A stretch of DNA of 64,000 nucleotides, from assembly GCF_011742925.1 (NCBI RefSeq), contig NZ_WAEL01000005.1:434001-498000 (forward strand), read 5' to 3'. Both the position numbers and the translations under genes were made by a program. Below, piece after piece: positions 43,412-51,857 of the stretch. Each line of letters starts with the position of its first letter. The stretch's first letter is position 1. The notes beneath the pieces are model-generated. The model was given only the letters and a program-made list of their open reading frames with translations. It was not told the DNA's origin and made no database searches. This stretch comes from Fibrivirga algicola (GTDB lineage Bacteria; Bacteroidota; Bacteroidia; Cytophagales; Spirosomataceae).

Positions 43412-46400
43412 TCATCGCAGGCGGGTCACGCCAATTGGCGGGCATACCGGTTTCGATACGGTAACCGTCAGCAGTGCAGATGGCCAGCATTCCGGGGAGC
43501 CATTCTCCATTGTGGCGGGGGCTGGTGTAACGATAGCGTAGATGTATAGGGGCTGGGTGGTAGCTGACGCCAGTTGAGCCGATAGAATAGCAGGCAGTAA
43601 CACGGCCCGGTTGTTCAGGTCGGGCGTTACGGTGCTGAGTACGGTGCCCCCCGTGTATATAGCCGTGCCTGATTGCGGTGAAGTGAACTGCACAAACTGA
43701 ACCTGTTGAGCGGGTCCAAACGAACTGCTTGTAACAGTAACTGCCGGGGCCTGATCGCCCGAGCAGACCGTTAATGAGGGTGTATCTGTAGTTAGCACCG
43801 GACAGGCATCAGACGTTAACCGTTCAACAACAACGTCGAGGAACTCGGTACAGCCGGTTTCTAAATCGGTTACGGTTACGGTGTATTGCCCTTCATCCTG
43901 AACAACCGGGTATTGTTCGGTGCTGGTGAAGTTATTGGGCCCGGTCCAGGAAAACGACACGCCACTCGCTTCGGCGACCAGGGTGACCGAACAGGTCGGG
44001 CAGAATTTGATACCACCGAACGCGTCCAGGAAAGGGGGCGTCAGGTCGCCCTGCGTTACAATACCCGACGCTGGGTCGGAGGCGACGGTGCAACCGTTAG
44101 GTAGCGTGATAGAGGCGGTATACGTACCTGCAAGATCAACCGCGATTGGGTTGGCCGTACTGGTGAAATCGTTGGGGCCGGTCCAGAAAACAGGGTAAGC
44201 AGCCGGTACACCATCCACACTGGCCGTCAGGGTCGCCACCGTGGTGCTGCACGTCAACGTTACGTTGTTGACCGACACGGTACCGAGGCCTTTGTCTTCG
44301 ATCACCGTTGCCGTTGCTACATCACCCGCACAGCCATCCAGCGAGCCGGTCAGGGTATAAACACCCGGTGTGCTGACGGTCAGTGTAGGATTTTCGGTCC
44401 CCGTGCTGCTGCTGGGACTATACCAGGTGTATATAGTCCGTGGCGTAGGGTCCTGGGCTGCTAATGTAGCGATTGGCTCACTGCAGGTCAGGGTAGCCGA
44501 CGTGGGCGTTACCGAAATAGTGGGTTTAGGCAGGATAGTCAGCTTCGACAGCGACGAGACGCGGCAGTCTGGATTTACCGGCGTGGGGTACACAATGCCG
44601 TAGACGTAGTACTCGATGGGCGCGCCCGTTGCGTTTGCCGTTGAGATGGCGGCGCCCGTTAGCGACGTAACGTCTGACGCCGGGTTACCGGGCGTGTAGG
44701 TTGCCAGCACAGTACCGCCTTCATACATGGCCGTGCCGCTCTGGGGCGAGGTGAAATAAACAAACCGCAGATCATCTACCAGTGCGAAATTCTGACCGGT
44801 GACGGGGATGGCTGGGATCGTAGCCGCATCGGCGCAGACCGACAGGGCTTCGAGCTCAGTCGTGATCGACGGACAGGCGTACACGGCCAGGTCATAATTG
44901 TAGTTGTTCTGACCGAAATCACCCGTTGTGAGGCTAATGACCGCGTCTGAACCGATAATCGACGCGTCACTGTCGCGGGTGACACTGCCGGGAGCTGTTC
45001 CCTGTGCCTGCGGCGACAGGTAATAGTCGCGGGTTGTACTGGCTCGCCGCCCGTTTCGGCCTGAACCACCCGCTGGCATCGTGGCCGACAGGTCGAGGGC
45101 GGGTAGCTGCCCCACATCCATCCGAATCTGGTAGTTTCGGTTAAACTGCAGACCGATGGGTACGTTACCGTTATTGAACACATACAACCCACCATTGGCC
45201 GTTGTGGTGCTGCCTACCTCTATGCCGGCACTGCCACTACTCATGTCGAACAACCGCAGCGCAATGCCGTCGACGCCTGGTTCGTAGGCATCCTGAACAC
45301 CGTTGCGGTTATCATCGAACCAGACGCGGTTGCCAATCTCGATGGGGGGGAGGTCGCACAGGATTTTACCGTCGCCCAGCCCCGATACTTTGCCGAACGA
45401 ACCCGGCGTATTGAAGCCATATAAGGCGTAATTGCGCTTGACGGTGCCGTCGAGGTTACTCATTATTCGCACGCCTCCCGATTGGTACACGTCGGTGATT
45501 GGGTCAAAAACCGACGTCATGACTTCGTTCGAGCCGGGGCGGATCATCAGCGAGCCGTTGGTTGTCTCGTCATGGGCAACGCGCCCGGCTACGTTGAAAT
45601 ACCATTGGTCGTTAAAATAGAATTCGCCGCCGCCCGGTCCCTGGTTATTGCCCACACCGGAAACCACGAAGTTGCCTGTGGTGGTAGCGTAAGGGGGCGA
45701 CATGGTTTCGCCCGATCCCGGAATGGTGTTTGATCCGGCAGTGCGGCCACCGACCGAGCCGTTCGATTCCAGTTTATAAGCCGATCGATCGGGGTTCAAT
45801 ACACTGGCCCGCAGGATATCGCCGCCCGTGAAACCGTTATACGACCCTTCTCCATTTGGGTTGTGGTTTTGTACACCGGCCAGGTGCCCGAACCGGTCGA
45901 GCATGCCAATGACCATGTCTCCGTTATCGTCGAAAGCTAGGTCGGTAACCATTGGCTGCGGCCACATCACAAATTGTCCAGTGCTGTTACAACCCAGCGG
46001 AAACTCGTTGGTCCAGGGAAGCCAGTAGTTGAACTCAGCGCAATTGTCGGTGAGGTCAGCGGCTCCGCGCTGAAACGTAAGCGGAAAGCTCAGCACCGTC
46101 TGAAACGTAGCGGCATCGCCCTGACGCGGGTCTAGGCGCATGATGATGGCTTTCAGACCGGCCGTGTCGGGTAGTGTGGCGGCCAATGCTTCCGTGGCTG
46201 AGTTGTATTGCCCGATCTTCGAGCTGCGGTTTTCGCCTGAACAAACCCCACCTACATAAACGTATTTTCGGTAGTTGTACACCGCCCAGGGCCGGAAGTC
46301 GCCATTGGGGCAGCCTGACTGGTCGATAGGCCATGACTTAACGTCGGCCGGGCTGGGTTTGCGGGCTGGCGAGTCGATAAAAACGCCGTACAGTTTCCGA

Positions 46401-47332
46401 TCGAGCATATTGACAACATACAGGGTTTTGCTATCGTCGGAAAGGTCAATGCCACCCAGACCGCTTTTACCCAGCACACTCATGGGACCGGGGTCAGCGC
46501 TGGGCTGCGTTTTGTCGGGGTTCAGACCCGAATGTGGATCGGCACCGGTTGAAATACCGAGGTCAGCCTGAAAATCAACGAATGGGGTCGATGTTGCCGT
46601 GGTCAGATCAGTTACATAGATGCCACCTGTTCCCAGAGGGCCCAGCCCGGAATGCCGTTTAATGGTGGCACTACTCAATACTTTTCGTTCAGCTCGCAGG
46701 TAGGCAATACCCCAAACGGCTCCTAGTTCACCGGCTGAAGCCAGATGCACCGGCGGAAAATTGGTGCCCGACGCTAGTCCGGAAGCATCAACGGAAAACG
46801 AAACCAGCACATCGGCATTGGCCGCCTGGTTCTCTGGGCTAACGGGCCCATTGGCGTTGACGGTTGTGAGCGGGTTGCCATTGACAAAGCAAGGCAAGAT
46901 GATGCTGACTTCTCCGTTTTGACAATAGTCGGTTGGGTAGTTGATGCCGCAATTGACTTCCGTGGCGGGGGCCGTGACAAAGCGCAGGTTTGTCTGGCTG
47001 TTCAAGCCAACGGGGCCGAAGAAGAAACCGTCCTCTATCGAAGCAAATTCTATTCGTACTTTCGCCTGTGGCGGAATTTGTTCGGCGGTGAACATATAAC
47101 CGCCATTGGCATTCGTGGTGACGCTAATTGGCGATAAACTGAAATTGACGTAGGCGTTTACTGTTACATTGGGAACACCCGGCTCAACTGGTAGGTTGAT
47201 GGTATGTGAACCGCTCGCATCGATGTCTCGGTAGACAGTTCCGCTGATCTGAGCGTGAGCCGCTGAGGCATACAGTATGAGCACCGCTGCCGTCAGCAGA
47301 CGGAGCGTAAAGAGTGGATAGATGTGTTTCAT
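43412..47332 (-). CDS. Large secreted SdrD-B / Ig-like repeat protein
   Basis: A 1306-residue surface or secreted protein. It starts MKHIYPLFTLRLLTAAVL with a signal peptide ending at AHAQ. Regions in order: an SdrD-B-like domain (about 28-115, SGTVYRDIDASGSH), a long beta-propeller-like region (about 200-640) with repeated WGIAYLR/FDDNGDMVIG style strands, a second SdrD-B domain (EIGNRVWFDDNRNGVQDAYE near 670), then four to five Ig-like repeats with C-x(n)-W/Y cores, ending CPPIGVTRLR. I see no T9SS sorting domain or membrane anchor at the C-terminus, so its attachment is unexplained. Confidence 0.8.
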   Translation of the reverse strand: MKHIYPLFTLRLLTAAVLILYASAAHAQISGTVYRDIDASGSHTINLPVEPGVPNVTVNAYVNFSLSPISVTTNANGGYMFTAEQIPPQAKVRIEFASIEDGFFFGPVGLNSQTNLRFVTAPATEVNCGINYPTDYCQNGEVSIILPCFVNGNPLTTVNANGPVSPENQAANADVLVSFSVDASGLASGTNFPPVHLASAGELGAVWGIAYLRAERKVLSSATIKRHSGLGPLGTGGIYVTDLTTATSTPFVDFQADLGISTGADPHSGLNPDKTQPSADPGPMSVLGKSGLGGIDLSDDSKTLYVVNMLDRKLYGVFIDSPARKPSPADVKSWPIDQSGCPNGDFRPWAVYNYRKYVYVGGVCSGENRSSKIGQYNSATEALAATLPDTAGLKAIIMRLDPRQGDAATFQTVLSFPLTFQRGAADLTDNCAEFNYWLPWTNEFPLGCNSTGQFVMWPQPMVTDLAFDDNGDMVIGMLDRFGHLAGVQNHNPNGEGSYNGFTGGDILRASVLNPDRSAYKLESNGSVGGRTAGSNTIPGSGETMSPPYATTTGNFVVSGVGNNQGPGGGEFYFNDQWYFNVAGRVAHDETTNGSLMIRPGSNEVMTSVFDPITDVYQSGGVRIMSNLDGTVKRNYALYGFNTPGSFGKVSGLGDGKILCDLPPIEIGNRVWFDDNRNGVQDAYEPGVDGIALRLFDMSSGSAGIEVGSTTTANGGLYVFNNGNVPIGLQFNRNYQIRMDVGQLPALDLSATMPAGGSGRNGRRASTTRDYYLSPQAQGTAPGSVTRDSDASIIGSDAVISLTTGDFGQNNYNYDLAVYACPSITTELEALSVCADAATIPAIPVTGQNFALVDDLRFVYFTSPQSGTAMYEGGTVLATYTPGNPASDVTSLTGAAISTANATGAPIEYYVYGIVYPTPVNPDCRVSSLSKLTILPKPTISVTPTSATLTCSEPIATLAAQDPTPRTIYTWYSPSSSTGTENPTLTVSTPGVYTLTGSLDGCAGDVATATVIEDKGLGTVSVNNVTLTCSTTVATLTASVDGVPAAYPVFWTGPNDFTSTANPIAVDLAGTYTASITLPNGCTVASDPASGIVTQGDLTPPFLDAFGGIKFCPTCSVTLVAEASGVSFSWTGPNNFTSTEQYPVVQDEGQYTVTVTDLETGCTEFLDVVVERLTSDACPVLTTDTPSLTVCSGDQAPAVTVTSSSFGPAQQVQFVQFTSPQSGTAIYTGGTVLSTVTPDLNNRAVLLPAILSAQLASATTQPLYIYAIVTPAPATMENGSPECWPSALLTVTVSKPVCPPIGVTRLR

Positions 47333-47553
47333 TATTAAGGCTGATTTTCACTTGAGTGCCGGAGCGATACGACACTTTTTTACTTAACAAGCACTTACAA
47401 GTAACCCACTGTATATTTAATTGGTAGATATTAGGGGGTTATACTCTATCTATAAGGTGCGTATGTTAGTAGGCCATGTGACAATTTCCTTGCCAACCGA
47501 AAAGCTGGTTGATTCATAAGTACACTATTATTTATTATTGGTAACAAAAAATT

Positions 47554-50061
47554 GTGTCAAACACACTATTTCCGCAAACCATTGAAGAAGAGGTCACACT
47601 ATTTGTTGACTTAATTTTGCCTATTCCTGTGCCCCGTCTATTTACTTATCGGGTGAAAAGAGAGATGGCGTCGCTTATCAAAATTGGGGCCAGAGTTATC
47701 GTTCCTTTCGGAAAAAGTAGAGTTATTACGGCGGTGGTTGCCGGCCTGCACAACCACCCGCCCCAAAACTATCAGGCCAGATACGTACTCGAACTCCTTG
47801 ATGAATACCCACTTGTGACGGGTTACCAGCTTCAGTTGTTTACCTGGATGGCCGAGTATTATATGTGCTGCATTGGCGAGGTGATGAACGTAGCGCTCCC
47901 CTCGGGGCTTAAGATCACGAGCCGGTCAAAGGTGCAGTACAACCCCGACTTCGACCATCCCGACCTGCTTACTGAGCAGGAGGAGGTTTTACTCGAAGAA
48001 TTGAAAAAGCACCCGTCGTTATCGTACGAAGAACTGGGTCGGCAGGTAGGCGAGGCCAACGTACCCGCCCTTATAAAATCGTTGGTAGGCAAGCGGGCGG
48101 TGATCGTTTTTGATGAGGTGAAAGAAAAATACGTACCTAAAATGGTGCGTAAGGTGAAGCTTCACAAGAATTACGAACAGCCCGAGCAGTTATTGGCCTT
48201 ATTACAGCGGCTCGATAAACTACCTAAGCAGCAAGAGGTTGTGATGCGGTACCTGCGCCACGTACCCATGCAACGGAATCCCGCCCTGAACGAAAATGGC
48301 CTTGATAAGAGCATCCTCAATCAGGACGACGAACTCTCGCAGTCGTCGCTGGGTACGTTGCTGAAAAACGGTGTGTTTGAAGCTTTCGAACTGATTCAGC
48401 CCCGGTTTTCCGACGCCTTTGCGCCCCAGAAAGAGATTGTGCTAACTACCGCCCAGCGAGCCGCTTCCGACAGCATTATGGCGGAGTTTGCCCAGAAGAA
48501 TATCGTGCTGTTTCATGGCATTACAGGCAGCGGTAAAACGGAGGTGTACATCGATCTTATCCAGAAAGTGCTGGCCAGCGGCTCGCAGGTGATGTACCTC
48601 CTGCCCGAGATTGCGCTGACTACCCAGATTGTGGTGCGCCTGCAAAAAGTGTTCGGCGACAAGATGGGTATTTACCACTCTAAATTCTCGGATAACGAAC
48701 GGGTAGAAGTCTGGAAAGGCGTTGTTTCGGGTCAGTTTCAGTTTGTCATTGGCGTGCGGTCGGCGGTGTTTTTACCGTTCGACAACCTCGGCCTGATTAT
48801 TGTCGACGAGGAGCACGAAACCTCTTACAAGCAGCACGACCCGGCTCCGCGTTACCATGCCCGCGATGTAGCCATGATGCTGGCCCACTGGCAACAGGCC
48901 AAAGTGTTGCTGGGGTCGGCCACGCCGTCGATCGAAACCTATTACCAGGCCAAGCAGGGACGCTACGGGTTGGTCGAACTGTTTCAACGGTACGGCGACG
49001 CCAACCTGCCGTTTATTTCGCTGATCAACACCAAGCAGGAGCGGAAGCAGAAAACGATGAAAAACGAATTTTCGTCGGCGCTGTTCAACGCCCTGGCCGA
49101 TAACCTGGAGCGGGGTGAGCAGAGTATCCTGTTCCAGAATCGGCGCGGTTATTCGCCCTACCTGCAATGCGAAGACTGCGAATGGACCAGCCAGTGCCTC
49201 AACTGCGCCGTTAGCCTGACCTACCACCAGCGGGCCGCCGAACTGCGCTGCCATTATTGCGGCCATAAAGAGGATGTACCCAAGGTGTGCCCTACCTGCG
49301 GATCAACCAAGGTGAAAACGGTGGGGTACGGGACCGAAAAACTGGAAGACCAGCTACAGATTCTGTTTCCCTCCGCCCGGATTCAGCGCATGGACCTCGA
49401 CACTACCCGCGCCAAGAATGCGTACCAGCAGATCATCAGTGAGTTTGAAGGTGGGAATGTCGATATTCTGGTAGGTACCCAGATGATTACCAAAGGGTTA
49501 GACTTCGATAACGTTAGCCTCGTCGGTATTTTCGACGCCGACCGAATCATCCGCTGGCCGGAGTTCAGGGCCACCGAGCGGGCGTTTCAGATGATGACTC
49601 AGGTGAGTGGCCGCGCCGGGCGACGGGCCGACCGGCAGGGGCGCGTGCTGATTCAAACCAGTGATCCGTCGCAGGTGGTGTTGCAGAAAATTATTGATAA
49701 CGATTACCTCGGCCTTTATGACGAAGAGATCGTGGAGCGCCGTGACTTCAATTACCCGCCGTTTTCGCGCCTTATCAAGTTAACTGTTCGGCACACCGAT
49801 CAGCGGGTGAGCAAAAAAGCGGCCGATGTATTGCGGGCCACTCTGGCGGCTCAACTCGGCGACGAGCGGGTACTTGGCCCCGAACAACCACTCGTTGAAC
49901 GCATTCGGAACCAGTTTCTCTATGATATTCTGATTAAGCTGGAACGCGAGAAAATCAACTTTAAAGCGGTAAAAGCATTTATTCAAAGCTGCATCACCGA
50001 TATTCTCACCGACAAAGGCCTCCGCGCCGTCAGCGTGATTATCGATGTGGATTGTTTGTAG
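47554..50061 (+). CDS. priA: Primosomal replication protein PriA (helicase)
   Basis: An 835-residue helicase that restarts stalled replication forks. Seen: an N-terminal DNA-binding region (VDLILPIPVPRLFTYRV), Walker A GITGSGKT at 322-329, DEEH at 418-421, VLLGSATPS, the zinc-binding CEDCEWTSQCLNC and CHYCG...CPTCG cysteines, and the helicase motif VSGRAGR. The start is a GTG at 47554. Full length. It is divergent from the large secreted protein. Confidence 0.96.
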   Translation: MSNTLFPQTIEEEVTLFVDLILPIPVPRLFTYRVKREMASLIKIGARVIVPFGKSRVITAVVAGLHNHPPQNYQARYVLELLDEYPLVTGYQLQLFTWMAEYYMCCIGEVMNVALPSGLKITSRSKVQYNPDFDHPDLLTEQEEVLLEELKKHPSLSYEELGRQVGEANVPALIKSLVGKRAVIVFDEVKEKYVPKMVRKVKLHKNYEQPEQLLALLQRLDKLPKQQEVVMRYLRHVPMQRNPALNENGLDKSILNQDDELSQSSLGTLLKNGVFEAFELIQPRFSDAFAPQKEIVLTTAQRAASDSIMAEFAQKNIVLFHGITGSGKTEVYIDLIQKVLASGSQVMYLLPEIALTTQIVVRLQKVFGDKMGIYHSKFSDNERVEVWKGVVSGQFQFVIGVRSAVFLPFDNLGLIIVDEEHETSYKQHDPAPRYHARDVAMMLAHWQQAKVLLGSATPSIETYYQAKQGRYGLVELFQRYGDANLPFISLINTKQERKQKTMKNEFSSALFNALADNLERGEQSILFQNRRGYSPYLQCEDCEWTSQCLNCAVSLTYHQRAAELRCHYCGHKEDVPKVCPTCGSTKVKTVGYGTEKLEDQLQILFPSARIQRMDLDTTRAKNAYQQIISEFEGGNVDILVGTQMITKGLDFDNVSLVGIFDADRIIRWPEFRATERAFQMMTQVSGRAGRRADRQGRVLIQTSDPSQVVLQKIIDNDYLGLYDEEIVERRDFNYPPFSRLIKLTVRHTDQRVSKKAADVLRATLAAQLGDERVLGPEQPLVERIRNQFLYDILIKLEREKINFKAVKAFIQSCITDILTDKGLRAVSVIIDVDCL

Positions 50062-50100
50062 TGACGACCTTTATTTCAAGCCAATATAAATCAACGTGTT

Positions 50101-50703
50101 ATGTTTCGTTGTGTTGATCTTTTGAACGTAGTTGCCAGTATCGCCTTTCTGCTGGCATCGGCCAATAGCCAGGCGCAAAATGTCATTGAGTGGGATGAAG
50201 GTTACACGCTTCAGTTTACTGATTTTCAGTCGAAGTCTACCAAAATAGGTCAGGGTACTACCTACAGTTTGCATTCGACGGCGGCCATGGATTTTTCATT
50301 TTACATGAGCGCCTACGAGTTCATGTTTACCAAGAATTTCAACTCAAAAGTTAAGTGCACCTTCACGCGGGATGCCGCCTATATCATTGCTCCGGATAAC
50401 TCAACGGCGGCCAGTTTGTTGACTTTCGCCCGCTACGAATTCGACCTGCAAGAGCTATACGCCCGGAAATTCAGGAAACGGATCTTCGAAGAGAAAGGCG
50501 CTTTTTCGAGCGTCAATTTTTTGCAGCCGATCTATGATTCGTTGCAAAAAGAACTGGCCGAACGCCATGCCAATGCCGGTGCTCTATCAGATATCGGCAT
50601 AAAAGAAACAGAGCTGCAACCCCTACACGCCGCCGTTAAACAGGAAATCAGCGAACTGGCCGAGTTTTGTAAAACCTGCAAACCCGCCAAAAAGAAAAAG
50701 TAA
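50101..50703 (+). CDS. DUF922-like secreted protein without the zinc motif
   Basis: A 200-residue exported protein with a signal peptide ending near SQAQ. The pattern LQFTDFQSK near residue 37 and LLTFARYEFDLQELYARKFRKRI at about 106-128 resembles DUF922 secreted zinc proteases, which read HEQxHFD where this one has FARYEFD. The family relation is my inference from these two conserved parts. If correct, the metal ligands are lost and it is likely catalytically inactive. It has a Lys-rich C-terminus. It lies 39 bases after priA. Confidence 0.62.
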   Translation: MFRCVDLLNVVASIAFLLASANSQAQNVIEWDEGYTLQFTDFQSKSTKIGQGTTYSLHSTAAMDFSFYMSAYEFMFTKNFNSKVKCTFTRDAAYIIAPDNSTAASLLTFARYEFDLQELYARKFRKRIFEEKGAFSSVNFLQPIYDSLQKELAERHANAGALSDIGIKETELQPLHAAVKQEISELAEFCKTCKPAKKKK

Positions 50704-50775
50704 GACCACAAGTGCTTTACAGGTAATTTTTAAGGGCTTATCTCTATGAGAAAGCCTTACCCAACCAGGTTTCTT

Positions 50776-51729
50776 CTAACGTAAGAGCGCCTTGATTTGC
50801 GCGTCAAGCTCGGCGGCTTTGGCTTTTGCCTGATCGAGGGGTAAGCCGACGTTCATGCCGGGACGTTTGTGGCCGGTGGCCGTGAGCCAGGCGTCTTTCA
50901 TGATGGTCTGCCGATCGACAGTGAGCTTTACCAGTTGGGCGGCGTTAGGGATCGGTGCCATAGCAGTCTGTATATCCGGTGCGTCGGCAACCGCTGTTTC
51001 ACCCAGACCAAGCAGCACACTTTTTGCCATCAGCCAGTGCCCCAACTCGCCGGGGTGAACGCCATCCTTGGCCAGCGCAAAGGTCGAGTCAGCCTTTCGC
51101 TGGTTGTCCAGAAATTGCTTCATGGGGTAGTGCACATCGATCACCGCCCAGTTTTGGGCCGTTTTCTGATCGAGTAGCCAGTCGGAATAGCGGTCTAGTA
51201 CAGCGGCATAGCCTGGTTTATGGCCCTTCATGTCGTCGAAAACGGGTGGGGTAAGGTGAATAACCTGCGCCCCTGCCTTGATGACCTCGCTATGTAACCA
51301 GTTGATTCCATCCTGAAATTGTTGAAACCGGCGCTCGTCGAAGGGTAGGTAGATGCCGTCGTTCATGCCGTAGCTGGCTATGACCAGATCGGGCTTCGTG
51401 AGTGTAAGTACGCGGGCCAGCCGTTCGTGCAAATCAGGGCGGGGGAATCTCCCGTTGGCATGGCCCTCTTCCGACAGGCCCGAAACGGTTTCGCTGGGCA
51501 AGCCCGCGTTGATGAATTCGAGCCTCCGTTGCGGGTAGCGCGTGCTCACATAAGCGTCGACATAACTCACATACGTACCTGCGTAGGTAATGCTGTTGCC
51601 CAGAAAAAGCACCCGCCGCACCCCAGCCGGAAGCGGTCCTTGTGCATAACTGCCTGCAATCGTCAGGGTAACAAGGCAAACGAGCTGTAACCAGCGCACC
51701 GATATACGTATTTGGAGGATTGAATGCAT
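50776..51729 (-). CDS. Secreted SGNH/GDSL hydrolase
   Basis: A 317-residue esterase-type hydrolase with signal peptide (ending SYAQG). Seen: LFLGNSITYAG with the Ser nucleophile of block I, AGLPSETVSGL (block II Gly), YGMNDG (block III Asn) and DGVHPGELGHW with the catalytic Asp/His of block V. Such enzymes deacetylate polysaccharides or cleave other esters. It lies next to carbohydrate-active genes on the same strand, suggesting a polysaccharide-related substrate. Confidence 0.87.
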   Translation of the reverse strand: MHSILQIRISVRWLQLVCLVTLTIAGSYAQGPLPAGVRRVLFLGNSITYAGTYVSYVDAYVSTRYPQRRLEFINAGLPSETVSGLSEEGHANGRFPRPDLHERLARVLTLTKPDLVIASYGMNDGIYLPFDERRFQQFQDGINWLHSEVIKAGAQVIHLTPPVFDDMKGHKPGYAAVLDRYSDWLLDQKTAQNWAVIDVHYPMKQFLDNQRKADSTFALAKDGVHPGELGHWLMAKSVLLGLGETAVADAPDIQTAMAPIPNAAQLVKLTVDRQTIMKDAWLTATGHKRPGMNVGLPLDQAKAKAAELDAQIKALLR

Positions 51730-51761
51730 CAGGCCGGTTAGTTGATTATCAGGGGTGGGGC

Positions 51762-51843
51762 AGGTTGCTTTTGGTGAAGTCTATTGCTTCGCATGCGAGC
51801 TTTTCGACTAGGCGTCAGCAACACATTACACCAAAAGCAGCCT
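51762..51843 (-). terminator. Imperfect hairpin between hydrolase genes
   Basis: A 15-bp stem (51762-51776 with 51829-51843; one mismatch) encloses a 52-base region. It lies just past the stop of the DUF4965 gene and upstream of the SGNH hydrolase start. Terminator role is likely but unproven. Confidence 0.45.
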
Positions 51844-51857
51844 ATCGCCAGCCTTAA

